Shown here piece by piece: positions 1 to 9,133 of a stretch of DNA of 64,000 nt. The translations under genes were made by a program, and so were the position numbers. The notes below the pieces were generated by a model. That model saw only the letters and a program-made list of their open reading frames with translations, was not told the DNA's origin and searched no databases. This stretch comes from Saccharothrix sp. NRRL B-16348 (lineage in GTDB: Bacteria > Actinomycetota > Actinomycetes > Mycobacteriales > Pseudonocardiaceae). The first letter of the stretch is position 1; each line of letters begins with the position of its first letter. The stretch is from contig NZ_LGED01000202.1 of assembly GCF_001280085.1 (NCBI RefSeq), positions 21,275 to 85,274 of the forward strand, given 5' to 3'.

Positions 1-3000
1 CGCCGGCAGAACGACCCGGACTTCTGCCACCTGCGCGCGGGCCGCGGCTCGCAGCGGCTGGCCACCCGGCTCGTGCCGCCGCAGACCGGCCCCGTCGAGG
101 AGCTGGAGCCGATCGCGACGCTGGCGCTGCGCCGGTTCGTGCGCGCCCACTCGCTGGTGCCCGACCTGCCGATCTCCATCGCGCTGCGCGGCTTCGCCGC
201 CGTCGGCCTGCTCGGCGAGATCGAGGAGAAGCGCGGCCTGGCCCGCGCCCTGCTGGCCCAGATGGTCACCTTCCACTCACCGGACGACCTGCTGGTCGCG
301 GTGGTCACCACCGGCCGCACCAAGGCCGAGTGGGAGTGGATGAAGTGGCTGCCGCACGTGCAGCACCCGGCGATCGTCGACGGCATCGGGCAGATGCGGA
401 TGATGGCGGGCTCGCTGAGCGAGGTCGAGCAGATGCTGGACGAGCAGCTGCGCGACCGCCAGCGGTTCACCCGCAACGCGCCGCCGCCCGCCGACCAGCC
501 GCACATCGTGATCCTGATCGACGACGGCGACGTCACCCGGGAAGAGCAGATCATCCTGGAAGAGGGCCTGGTCGGCGTCACGCTGTTCGACCTGTCCGAG
601 TCGCTGGGCAACCTCACCGCCCGCCGCGGCCTGCGGCTGGTGATCGAGGACGGCAAGCTCGGCGCGCGCAGCGCGAGCGGCGTCGAGTGGTTCGGCGGGC
701 CGGACTGGCTGAGCGTGGTCGAGGCCGAGGCGCTGGCCCGGCGGCTGTCGCCGTACCGGGTCGGCGGCGTGGACGTCGGCGGCAGCGACGAGGACCCGCT
801 GTCGATGAGCAACAACCCGCCGTTGCTGGAGTTCCTGGGCATCCCCGGCGACCCGATGACCTTCGACGTGCAGGCGGCGTGGCGGCCACGGCCGGTGCGC
901 GACCGCTACCGGGTGCCGTTCGGCATCGGCGAGTTCGGTCAGCAGGTCGAGCTGGACATCAAGGAAGCCGCGATGGAGGGCATGGGCCCGCACGGCCTGT
1001 GCATCGGCGCCACCGGTTCCGGCAAGTCCGAGTTCCTGCGCACGCTCGTGCTGGGCATGCTGGCCACGCACTCGTCGACCTCGCTCAACATGATCCTGGT
1101 CGACTTCAAGGGTGGCGCGACGTTCCTGGGCCTGGACAAGGCGCCGCACGTCGCCGCGACGATCACCAACCTGGCGGGCGACCTGACCCTGGTCGACCGC
1201 ATGAAGGACGCCATCGCCGGCGAGGTGTCGCGCCGCCAGGAAGTGCTGGCCAAGGGCAACTACAAGAACGTGTGGGACTACGAGAAGGCGCGCGAGAACG
1301 GCGCCGACCTCGACCCGCTGCCTGCGTTGTTCATCTGCATCGACGAGTTCTCCGAGATGCTGACGGCGAAGCCGGACTTCATCGACATCTTCCTCCAGAT
1401 CGGCCGCGTCGGCCGGTCGCTGCAGATGCACATGCTCCTCGCGTCGCAGCGGCTGGAGGAGGGCAAGCTGCGCGGCCTGGACACGTTCCTGTCCTACCGG
1501 ATCGGTCTGAAGACGTTCTCCGCCGCCGAGTCGCGTGCCGCGATCGGCGTGCCGGACGCCTACGAGCTGCCGCCCATCCCGGGTTCCGGGTACCTGGGCG
1601 TGCAGGGCTCGCCGCTGACCCGGTTCAAGGCGCTGTACGTGTCCGGCCCGTACCGGCCCGCCGGCTTGCAGGTCGCGGGCCCGTCCGCGCCGGTGACCAG
1701 CGACAAGCGGCCCCGCTACTTCGTGCCGGACTACATCGAGATCCCCAAGGAGCCGATCAAGCCGGTCGAGCAGGTCAAGCAGGAGAAGAAGGAAGACGAC
1801 TCGAACGAGCCGTCCGAGCTCGAGGTCATCGTCGAGCGCTTGGTGGGCCAGGGCCCGCCGGCGCACGAGGTGTGGCTGCCCCCGCTGAACGAGCCGCCGT
1901 CGCTGGACACGCTGCTGCCGCCGTTGCAGGCGACCGAGGACCGCGGCCTGACCGCGCCCGGCTTCTTCTCCAACGGCAAGCTGCAGGTGCCGCTGGGCGT
2001 GGTGGACAAGCCGTTCGAGCAGCGGCGCGACCTGCTGTGGGCGGACTTCTCCGGCGCCGCGGGCCACGGCGCGATCGTCGGCGGTCCGCAGTCGGGCAAG
2101 TCGATGATGCTGCGCACGCTGATCACGTCCATGGCGTTGACGCACACGCCGCAGGAAGTGCAGTTCTACTGCCTCGACCTCGGTGGCGGCACGCTGGCGT
2201 CGCTGGAGAACCTGCCGCACGTCGGTGGGTTCGCCAGCCGGTTGGACGTGGACAAGGCGCGCCGGATGGTGGCCGAGCTGTCGGGCCTGATCTCCGAGCG
2301 CGAGCAGCGGTTCCGCGCGCAGGGCATCGACTCGATGGTCGAGTTCCGCAACCGCAGGCGGCGCGGCGAGATCCGCGACGACGACTTCGGTGACGCGTTC
2401 CTGATCGTGGACGGCTGGATGAACTTCCGGCAGGAGTTCGAGGCGCTGGAGCCGATGGTCCAGGCGCTGGCCGCGCAGGGTCTGTCCTACGGCGTGCACG
2501 TGATGGTGGCGGCGAACCGGTGGGCGGAGATCCGGCCCGCGATGAAGGACCTCCTCGGCACGCGGTTCGAGCTGCGGCTCGGTGACGTCAGCGAGTCCGA
2601 GGTGGACCGGAAGGTCGCGGTCAACGTGCCGCCCGGCCGGCCGGGTCGCGGTCTGTCGCCGCAGAAGCTGCACTTCCTGACCGCGTTGCCGCGGATCGAC
2701 GCGTCGTCTGACGCGGAGAACGTGGCGGCGGGCGTGCAGGACATGATCGCCAAGGTGAGCGCCGCGTGGCGCGGGCCGCGCGCGCCGCAGGTCCGCCTGC
2801 TGCCCGACCTGCTGCCGTACCACGACTTCATGGCGCAGGTGCAGCAGCAGCGCCCGAACCGGGGCCACCTGGTGCCGATCGGCGTCAACGAGGACGAACT
2901 GGCGCCGGTGTACGTGGACTTCGACGCCGACCCGCACTTCATGGCGCTGGCCGACGGCGAGTCGGGCAAGACCAACCTGCTGCGCACGATCGTGCGCGGC

Positions 3001-3561
3001 ATCATGACCAGCTACACCTCGTCCGAGGCGCTGATCATGCTGGTCGACTACCGGCGCACGATGCTGGGCTACATCGAGACCGACCACCTGCTGTCCTACG
3101 CGGTGTCGTCGGCGCAGCTCACGGACATGATCAAGGACGTCCGGGGCTCGATGGCGAACCGCCTGCCCGGCCCGGACGTCACCCAGGAGCAGTTGAAGAA
3201 CAGGTCCTGGTGGAAGGGTCCGGAGCTGTTCGTGATCGTGGACGACTACGACCTGGTCGCGCCGCAGGGTTCGCAGAACCCGTTGCAGCCGCTGGCGGAG
3301 TTCATCCCGCAGGCGAAGGACGTGGGGCTGCACATCGTCGCGGTGCGGCGCATGGGTGGCGCGTCGCGGGCGATGTACGACCCGATCCTCGGCAAGCTGA
3401 AGGAGATCTCGGCGCCGATCCTGGTCGGTTCGGGCTCGAAGGAGGAAGGGGCGATCGTGGGCAACCTCAAGGCGTCGCCGCAGCCTCCCGGCCGGGGCAC
3501 GCTGGTCACCCGCAAGCTGGGGCAGCAGCGCATCCAGCTCGCGTGGATCGACCCGGACTGA
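1..3561 (+). CDS. eccC: ESX (type VII) secretion motor ATPase EccC, 5' end outside window
   Basis: EccC is the membrane-anchored motor of a type VII secretion system; it recognises WXG100-type substrates and drives export. The frame is open from base 1 without a start, so roughly 130-170 N-terminal residues, including the usual two membrane helices, lie outside the window. Three FtsK/SpoIIIE-type ATPase domains are visible, with P-loops GATGSGKS (1006-1029), GGPQSGKS (2080-2103) and DGESGKT (2953-2973). Only the first keeps a full Walker B with glutamate (ICIDEFSE); the second and third read VDG and VDDY, as expected for EccC, whose later domains mainly bind substrate. The neighbours (Rv3446c-type gene, two WXG100 genes, rplM, rpsI) follow the mycobacterial ESX-4 order, so this is probably the ESX-4 type. 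Family assignment is very secure; the ESX-4 label rests on synteny. Confidence 0.96.
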   Translation, partial: RRQNDPDFCHLRAGRGSQRLATRLVPPQTGPVEELEPIATLALRRFVRAHSLVPDLPISIALRGFAAVGLLGEIEEKRGLARALLAQMVTFHSPDDLLVAVVTTGRTKAEWEWMKWLPHVQHPAIVDGIGQMRMMAGSLSEVEQMLDEQLRDRQRFTRNAPPPADQPHIVILIDDGDVTREEQIILEEGLVGVTLFDLSESLGNLTARRGLRLVIEDGKLGARSASGVEWFGGPDWLSVVEAEALARRLSPYRVGGVDVGGSDEDPLSMSNNPPLLEFLGIPGDPMTFDVQAAWRPRPVRDRYRVPFGIGEFGQQVELDIKEAAMEGMGPHGLCIGATGSGKSEFLRTLVLGMLATHSSTSLNMILVDFKGGATFLGLDKAPHVAATITNLAGDLTLVDRMKDAIAGEVSRRQEVLAKGNYKNVWDYEKARENGADLDPLPALFICIDEFSEMLTAKPDFIDIFLQIGRVGRSLQMHMLLASQRLEEGKLRGLDTFLSYRIGLKTFSAAESRAAIGVPDAYELPPIPGSGYLGVQGSPLTRFKALYVSGPYRPAGLQVAGPSAPVTSDKRPRYFVPDYIEIPKEPIKPVEQVKQEKKEDDSNEPSELEVIVERLVGQGPPAHEVWLPPLNEPPSLDTLLPPLQATEDRGLTAPGFFSNGKLQVPLGVVDKPFEQRRDLLWADFSGAAGHGAIVGGPQSGKSMMLRTLITSMALTHTPQEVQFYCLDLGGGTLASLENLPHVGGFASRLDVDKARRMVAELSGLISEREQRFRAQGIDSMVEFRNRRRRGEIRDDDFGDAFLIVDGWMNFRQEFEALEPMVQALAAQGLSYGVHVMVAANRWAEIRPAMKDLLGTRFELRLGDVSESEVDRKVAVNVPPGRPGRGLSPQKLHFLTALPRIDASSDAENVAAGVQDMIAKVSAAWRGPRAPQVRLLPDLLPYHDFMAQVQQQRPNRGHLVPIGVNEDELAPVYVDFDADPHFMALADGESGKTNLLRTIVRGIMTSYTSSEALIMLVDYRRTMLGYIETDHLLSYAVSSAQLTDMIKDVRGSMANRLPGPDVTQEQLKNRSWWKGPELFVIVDDYDLVAPQGSQNPLQPLAEFIPQAKDVGLHIVAVRRMGGASRAMYDPILGKLKEISAPILVGSGSKEEGAIVGNLKASPQPPGRGTLVTRKLGQQRIQLAWIDPD

Positions 3562-3579
3562 AGGGTTTCGCGCACGACG

Positions 3580-3607
3580 GGAAGGCCTCGCTCCGGCGGG
3601 GCCTTCC
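3580..3607 (+). terminator. Hairpin terminator after eccC
   Basis: An 8-bp perfect inverted repeat, GGAAGGCC/GGCCTTCC, with a 12-nt loop lies 18 nt after the eccC stop. There is no long T-run, which is common in high-GC actinomycetes. It separates eccC from the regulator array. Confidence 0.6.
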
Positions 3608-3933
3608 GCGTTTCCGATCGTCGGGCGCGACCTGCCGGGGAGACGGCCGGTTCGGGGGTGTGGACGTCCGAAGTGCTCGCACCCGGTGTGCGTCGAGCGT
3701 CGGGAGTCGGCGGCCCGCGCCCGGAACGACGAGCGTCGGGCGCGGGCCGCGGTGCCACCGCCGGCCGTTCCACCTGCGTGAACGGCAGTACCCCCCCGGT
3801 GTGCGCGACTGCCGTGCGGCCGGCGCGGTGGCCGTCGGTGACTGTGCCGGACGGCCCTCACACTTGACTCACGGTGCACGGGCGGTGTCGGTGTGCTGCC
3901 TTATGCTTTCGCCCCGCGGGGTAAGGGGGTGGC
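3608..3933. other. Non-coding gap upstream of SARP 1
   Basis: About 330 bases with no convincing gene. A TTGACT at 3864-3869 and a TATGCT at 3902-3907 are too far apart (32 nt) to be one ordinary promoter. A purine-rich AAGGGGG (3923-3929) precedes the GTG start at 3934. The promoter of the regulator presumably lies here, but I cannot fix it. Confidence 0.4.
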
Positions 3934-6696
3934 GTGGAGACTGAGTTCAAGGTGCTCGGGCCCCTCGAGGTCTGGCACGACGGCAGGCAGGTGGCGGTGC
4001 CGACGGGCAAGGCGCGGGTGCTGCTGGCCAGCCTGCTGCTCCGCGCGGGCAGCGTGGTGCCGATGGACCTCCTGGTCGACCGGCTCTGGGACGGCCGGTC
4101 GGTGAACCCGGCCCGCACCAGGGCGACCTTGCACATGGTGGTGACCCGGCTGCGCCAGTCGCTCGGCGCGGCGAACGTGGTCCGCACCGCCACCGGCGGG
4201 TACGCGGCGGACGTGCCGCCGGGGGCGCTGGACCTGCACCGGTTCCGCGAGCTGGTCGACGGCGACCGGCTGAGCGAGGCGCTGGCACTGTGGCGGGGCG
4301 CGCCGCTGTCGGACGTGCCGTCGGACGTCCTGCACGGCGAGGACGTCGCGCCGCTGCTGGAGGAACGCCTCGACGCGCTGGAACGGCGCCTCGACGTCGA
4401 CCTGGCGGCGGGCCGGTCGGCGGAGGTGGTGCCCGAGCTGCGGTCGCTGACCCGTGAGCACCCGCTGCGCGAGCGGTTCTGGGGCCAGCTGATGGAGGCG
4501 CTGTCCCGGTCGGACCGGCAGGCCGAGGCGCTGGCCGCCTACCGGTCGGTGAGCGAGCTGCTGGCGGAGCAGCTCGGCGTCGACCCGGGCCCGCGGTTGC
4601 AGGAGCTGCACCAGCGGATCCTCACCGCCGCGCCGGTCGGCGTGCGCGCGGGCACCCGGCGGGACGCGTCGAGCACGCCGCGGCAGCTCCCGATGCACAC
4701 CCGGTTCTTCGTCGGGCGCGAAGGCGAGCTGGCGGCGCTGTGGGCGTTGGTCGACTCGGCGGGTGGCGCGGGCGCGGTGGTGATCTCGGCGATCAACGGC
4801 GCGGCCGGTGTCGGCAAGACGGCGTTGGCGTTGCACTGGGCGAGCCGGAGCGCGCACCGCTTCCCGGACGGCCAGCTCTACGTGAACCTGCGCGGGTTCG
4901 ACCCGACGGGCGTGCCGATGAGCCCGGACGAGGCGTTGCGCGGTTTCCTCGGCGCGCTGGGCGTGGCGCCGGAGCGCATCCCGTCCGGGCTGGACGAGCA
5001 GGTGGGCCTGTACCGCAGCCTGCTGGCCGAGCGCCGGGTGCTGGTGGTGCTGGACAACGCCGCGGACAGCGAGCAGGTGCGGCCGCTGCTGCCGAGCGGT
5101 TCCCGGTGCCTGGCCCTGGTGACCAGCCGCAACCAGCTCGACGGGCTGGTGGTGCGCGAGGGCGCGCAGCCGTTGCCGCTCGGCGTGCTGTCCGACGACG
5201 AGGCGACCGCGTTGCTGGTGCGGCAGCTCGGCGCGGAGCGGGTCGGCGCCGAGCCGGACGCGGTGCGCGACCTGATCGGGCACTGCGCGGGGCTGCCGCT
5301 GGCGTTGTCGGTGGTGGCGGCCCGTGCGGCGGCGCACCCGGACTTCGCGCTGCGGGCGTTGGCCGGCGAGCTGGCCGACGAGCGGACCAGGCTGGAGGCG
5401 CTCGACACGGGCGAGGCGACGACCAGCGTCAAGACCGTGTTCTCGTGGTCCTACGAGCGGCTGAGCCCGGCCGCGGCGCGGATGTTCCTGCTGCTGGGCG
5501 TGCACGCGGGCCCGGAGGTGTCGATCCCGGCGGCGGCGAGCCTGGCCGGTGTGTCGCTCCGCGCCGCCCGCCACTCCATGGGCGAGCTGAGCCGGCTGCA
5601 CATGATCGCGGAGCCGGTGCCGGGCCGCTTCACGCTGCACGACCTGGTGCACGCCTGCGCGCGTGACCTCGTCGCGGCGGAGGAGGACCAGAGCGGCCCG
5701 CGCGAAGCCCTGCGGCGGGTGCTCGACCACTACCTGCACACCGCGAACACGGCCGACCGGCTGCTGTACTCGCAGCGCGAGGAGGTGCCGATCGCCGAGG
5801 CCGCGCCGGGCGTGGTGGTCACCGAGCTGACCGAGCGGGCCGACGCGCTGGCCTGGTTCGGCCTGGAGCAGGCGACGCTGTTCGCCGCGGTCGGGCACGC
5901 CGCCGCGCACGGTTTCGACGCGCACGCCTGGCAGTTGGCGTGGACGACGACGGCGTTCGCCCGGCTGCGGTCGTTCTGGCACGAGCAGGCGAGGTGCCTG
6001 GAGATCGCGTTGGCCGCGGCACGGCGGCTGGACGACCGGGTCGCGCTCGCCTCGACCAACCGGGCGCGCGGCCGGATCCTGATCACGCTGCGGCGGTTCG
6101 CCGAGTCGGAGGCGCACCTCACCGCCGCGCTCGACCTGGTGCGGGAGCTCGGCGACCGGCAGAGCCAGGCGCACATCCACCGCCACCTGGCCGGGCTGTA
6201 CGAGGCGTGGGACCGGCTGCACGAGGCACTGCACCACGCCGAGCAGGCGTTGGCGGTGTTCGAGGAGCTCGACGACCGGGCCGGCACGGCCCGCGCGCTC
6301 AACGCCGTCGGCTGGGCCCGCGCGATGCTCGGCGAGGACCTGCACCGCGCGCTGGCCGACTGCGGTCGGGCGCTGGTGCTGTTCCGCGAGGTCAACGACG
6401 TGCTGGCGGAAGCGGCGACGTGGGACAGCCTCGGCTACGTCCACCACCGCCTGCACGACCTGGACGAGGCCGTCCGCTGCTACCGGGAGGCGCTGCCGCG
6501 GTACCGGGAGAGCGGCGACCGCTACGAGGAAGCCGCGACGCTGCAACGGCTCGGCGACACGCACGTGCTGGCGGGCGACCACGACGCGGCACGCGAGGTG
6601 TGGCGGGCGGCGCTGGACATCCTGGACGAGCTGGGCCACGGCACCGCCGAGGCGCTGCGCGCGAAGGTGGCCGACCTGCCGTCGCGGGGCCGGTGA
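3934..6696 (+). CDS. AfsR/SARP-type transcriptional regulator 1 (BTAD, NB-ARC, TPR)
   Basis: Large SARP-family regulator of about 920 residues with the AfsR layout. It has an OmpR-like winged-helix DNA-binding region plus bacterial transcriptional activation domain (about 1-250), an NB-ARC nucleotide-binding switch with P-loop GAAGVGKT near residue 290 and an LVVLDN Walker B, then a TPR-rich C-terminal third. Such proteins usually bind ATP, sense a signal through the TPRs and activate promoters with direct repeats, often for specialised metabolites or morphology. The GTG at 3934 is preceded by AAGGGGG at 5-10 nt spacing. It is the first of four tandem paralogs inserted between eccC and the remaining ESX genes. 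The family is secure; targets are unknown and no biosynthetic cluster is visible in the window. Confidence 0.9.
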   Translation: METEFKVLGPLEVWHDGRQVAVPTGKARVLLASLLLRAGSVVPMDLLVDRLWDGRSVNPARTRATLHMVVTRLRQSLGAANVVRTATGGYAADVPPGALDLHRFRELVDGDRLSEALALWRGAPLSDVPSDVLHGEDVAPLLEERLDALERRLDVDLAAGRSAEVVPELRSLTREHPLRERFWGQLMEALSRSDRQAEALAAYRSVSELLAEQLGVDPGPRLQELHQRILTAAPVGVRAGTRRDASSTPRQLPMHTRFFVGREGELAALWALVDSAGGAGAVVISAINGAAGVGKTALALHWASRSAHRFPDGQLYVNLRGFDPTGVPMSPDEALRGFLGALGVAPERIPSGLDEQVGLYRSLLAERRVLVVLDNAADSEQVRPLLPSGSRCLALVTSRNQLDGLVVREGAQPLPLGVLSDDEATALLVRQLGAERVGAEPDAVRDLIGHCAGLPLALSVVAARAAAHPDFALRALAGELADERTRLEALDTGEATTSVKTVFSWSYERLSPAAARMFLLLGVHAGPEVSIPAAASLAGVSLRAARHSMGELSRLHMIAEPVPGRFTLHDLVHACARDLVAAEEDQSGPREALRRVLDHYLHTANTADRLLYSQREEVPIAEAAPGVVVTELTERADALAWFGLEQATLFAAVGHAAAHGFDAHAWQLAWTTTAFARLRSFWHEQARCLEIALAAARRLDDRVALASTNRARGRILITLRRFAESEAHLTAALDLVRELGDRQSQAHIHRHLAGLYEAWDRLHEALHHAEQALAVFEELDDRAGTARALNAVGWARAMLGEDLHRALADCGRALVLFREVNDVLAEAATWDSLGYVHHRLHDLDEAVRCYREALPRYRESGDRYEEAATLQRLGDTHVLAGDHDAAREVWRAALDILDELGHGTAEALRAKVADLPSRGR

Positions 6697-6734
6697 CCCG
6701 CTTCGGCGCGCACCGCGCGGCTCCCGGACCGACA

Positions 6735-6772
6735 CCGCGGGCCTTCGACGGGGAGAGTGCCGAGGCCCGCGG
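6735..6772 (+). terminator. Hairpin after SARP 1
   Basis: Perfect 10-bp inverted repeat (CCGCGGGCCT/AGGCCCGCGG) with an 18-nt loop, starting 39 nt after the SARP 1 stop. No T-tract. A plausible terminator that would make SARP 1 a separate transcription unit from SARP 2. Confidence 0.5.
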
Positions 6773-7043
6773 GTCAGGTCGTCACCGCGGCGTCGGGCAG
6801 GGCGGGCGCGTCGCGTTCCTCGACGACGGCCCGCCACCGGGACCGGGGCTTCCCCCCTCGTGCGGACCTCCGGTCCCGCGCCCACTGGGGGTCGCGGCGG
6901 TGAACGACCCCACTGTGCGCGAAGCGACTCACAGACCCCTCACGACGGCCTCACCCCGGAGCCTGTGGGGTCAGCCGACCGTCGTCGTCACGTCACGGCC
7001 CGTGATCACGCCGGTACACTCGTCACCGTGCAGGGGGAGCCTG
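6773..7043. other. Non-coding gap upstream of SARP 2
   Basis: About 270 bases with no supported gene. A TACACT at 7015-7020 could be a -10 element for SARP 2, but no good -35 hexamer stands at the right distance. GGGGGAG at 7033-7039 is the likely ribosome binding site for the GTG at 7044. Confidence 0.35.
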
Positions 7044-8972
7044 GTGACGGTTGAGTTCAGGGTGCTCGGACCGCTGGAGGTCCGGCACGCGGGCAGTCCC
7101 ATCGTCGTACCGGCGGGCAAGGCGCGGGTGCTGCTGGCCACGTTGCTGCTGCGCGCGGGCGAGGTCGTCACCTCGGACGAGCTGGTCGAACGGCTCTGGG
7201 ACGGCGGCGCGCCCGACCCGGCCCGCGCCAGGGCCACGCTGCAGATGACCGTCACCCGGCTGCGCCGCGCGCTCGGCCCCGCGAACGTGGTCCGCACCGT
7301 CACCGGCGGCTACCTCGCCGACGTCCCGGCCGACGGGCTCGACCTGCGCCGGTTCCGGTCCCTGGCGGACGCCGGGCGGCACGCGGAGGCGCTCGCGCTG
7401 TGGCGTGGCGCGCCGTTGTCCGACGTGCGGTCGGACGCGTTGCACCGGCTGGAGGTCGTGCCGCTGGAGGAGGAACGCCTCGGCGTGCTGGCACGGCGGC
7501 TCGACGCCGACCTGGCCGCGGGCAAGGCGCACGAGCTGGTCACCGAGCTGCGGTCGCTGGTCCGGGCGCATCCGCTGCGCGAGCGGTTCCGGGCGCAGCT
7601 GATGCTGGCGCTGTACCGGGCGGACCGGCAGGCGGAGGCGTTGGCCGCCTACCGCGCGGCACGCGAGGTGCTGGCCGCCGAGCTGGGCGTCGAGCCGGGC
7701 CCCGCGTTGCGCGAGCTGCACGGGCACATCCTCGTCGCCGACCCGGACCTGGCGCGGGCGCGGTCGGTCGTGCCGCACCTGCTGCCACCGCGCAGCCCGC
7801 ACTTCGTCGGCCGTGACGCGGCGTTGGCCGACCTGTCCGCGTGCGCCGAGGCAGGTCCGGGCGTGGTCGTGATCGACGGCATGGCGGGCATCGGGAAGAC
7901 CGCGCTGGCCGTGCACTGGGCGAACCTGGCCGCGGAGGCGTTCCCCGACGGTCGGCTGCACGTGGACCTGCGCGGGTTCGCCCCGACCGGGGAACCCGTG
8001 CCGCCGGGTGAGGTGATCCGGGGTTTCCTCGACGCGTTCGAGGTGCCGCCGGCGCGGGTGCCCGCGTCGTTCGAGGCGCGGGTCGCGCTGTACCGCCGCC
8101 TGGTCGGGGGCCGGAGGCTGCTGGTGGTGCTGGACAACGCCGGTGACGCCGACCAGGTGCGGCCCCTGCTGCCGGACGGCGGTTTCGTCGTGGTCACCAG
8201 CCGGAACCGGCTCACCGGCCTGGTCGCCGGCGGTGCGCGCCGGATCACCCTCGAGCCGCTCGACGACGCCGGGTCGCGGGCGCTGCTCGACCGCAGGCTC
8301 GGTCCGGACCGGTTGGCGGAGCACGCGGCGGCGATCGACTCCCTGGTGCGGCTCTGCGCCGGCCTGCCGCTGGCGCTGGCGGTCGTGGCGACGCGGGCCG
8401 CGGTCAACCCGCACTTCACGTTGGCGGACATCGCCGACCAGTTGGAGACCGAGCACGACCCGTTGGAGCACTTGGACTCCGGCGAGGAGGACGCCCGCGT
8501 GTGCCGGGTGTTCTGGTCGTCGTACCGGCGGCTGGGACCGGCGGCGGCGCGGCTGTTCCGCCTGCTCGGCCGCCACCCCGTGCCGACCGTGTCGGTGCCC
8601 GCGGCGGCGGCGGTCGCCGGGCTGCCCGTGCCGGACGCGGCGGCCGCGATTGCCGAGCTGACCGAAGCGCACCTGTGGTCGGAGGACGCGCCGGGCCGGT
8701 ACTCGACCCACAGCCTGCTGCGGGGGTACGCGGCCGAGCTGTCCGCCACCGAGGGCGACGACACCGATCGCGCCGCCGCACGTGCGCTGACCTGGTACGC
8801 GCTCACCGCGTCCAACGCCGCGCGGTGGCTGCTCGACGGAGCAGGCCCGCCGCTTCCCCCGCCCGATCGCGTGCGACCGGCCGAGTTCGCGTCGGCGGAG
8901 GAGGCGTCCGCCTGGCTGGACGCCGAGTGGGACGACTTCGTGCGGCTCGTCCGTGCCGGGGCGACCGGGTAG
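7044..8972 (+). CDS. AfsR/SARP-type regulator 2, lacking the TPR domain
   Basis: Second member of the array, about 642 residues. The winged-helix/BTAD region (about 1-250) and the NB-ARC module (P-loop GMAGIGKT near residue 280, LVVLDN Walker B) align closely with its neighbours. The protein ends at SAWLDAEWDDF..., exactly where the TPR region begins in paralogs 1, 3 and 4 (905-931 residues). The TPR sensor part is therefore missing, either as a natural short form or, more likely given the relic just downstream, after a deletion. GTG at 7044 was chosen because GGGGGAG lies 4 nt upstream and translation from there begins at the conserved VEFRVLGPLEV; the frame is open much further upstream but that stretch has no SARP similarity. 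Confidence 0.85.
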   Translation: MTVEFRVLGPLEVRHAGSPIVVPAGKARVLLATLLLRAGEVVTSDELVERLWDGGAPDPARARATLQMTVTRLRRALGPANVVRTVTGGYLADVPADGLDLRRFRSLADAGRHAEALALWRGAPLSDVRSDALHRLEVVPLEEERLGVLARRLDADLAAGKAHELVTELRSLVRAHPLRERFRAQLMLALYRADRQAEALAAYRAAREVLAAELGVEPGPALRELHGHILVADPDLARARSVVPHLLPPRSPHFVGRDAALADLSACAEAGPGVVVIDGMAGIGKTALAVHWANLAAEAFPDGRLHVDLRGFAPTGEPVPPGEVIRGFLDAFEVPPARVPASFEARVALYRRLVGGRRLLVVLDNAGDADQVRPLLPDGGFVVVTSRNRLTGLVAGGARRITLEPLDDAGSRALLDRRLGPDRLAEHAAAIDSLVRLCAGLPLALAVVATRAAVNPHFTLADIADQLETEHDPLEHLDSGEEDARVCRVFWSSYRRLGPAAARLFRLLGRHPVPTVSVPAAAAVAGLPVPDAAAAIAELTEAHLWSEDAPGRYSTHSLLRGYAAELSATEGDDTDRAAARALTWYALTASNAARWLLDGAGPPLPPPDRVRPAEFASAEEASAWLDAEWDDFVRLVRAGATG

Positions 8973-9025
8973 CCGCCCGAGACAGGTCGTGCAGGATGTC
9001 CTCGCCGAGTGGCTCAGGGGGTCTG

Positions 9026-9133
9026 GTGATCGAGTTCGGAATCCTCGGCCCGCTCCGGGCGCGGGTCGACGGCCGTGCCGTGCCGGACGGGGTGCGGCGC
9101 GAACTCGAAGAGCCGGTTCGACCGCGGTGGTGA
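9026..9133 (+). pseudogene. Relic of a fifth SARP gene: 35-codon N-terminal fragment
   Basis: GTG at 9026, preceded by AGGGGG, opens a 35-codon frame whose first residues read VIEFGILGPLRARVDGRAV, the unmistakable start of a SARP DNA-binding domain. After about 28 residues the similarity ends, and a TGA at 9131-9133 closes the frame. That stop overlaps the ATG of SARP 3 (TGATG). The simplest reading is the 5' stub of a further paralog whose body was lost by recombination in the array, possibly the same event that trimmed SARP 2. If still translated it could couple translation into SARP 3. Confidence 0.65.

Noticed and set aside
277..3879. 1,200-codon minus-strand frame opposite eccC
   Set aside because: Same shadow effect; no recognisable motif, while the plus strand encodes EccC with three P-loops.
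3864..3907. TTGACT and TATGCT as a promoter for SARP 1
   Set aside because: The spacing is 32 nt, far from the 16-19 nt needed.
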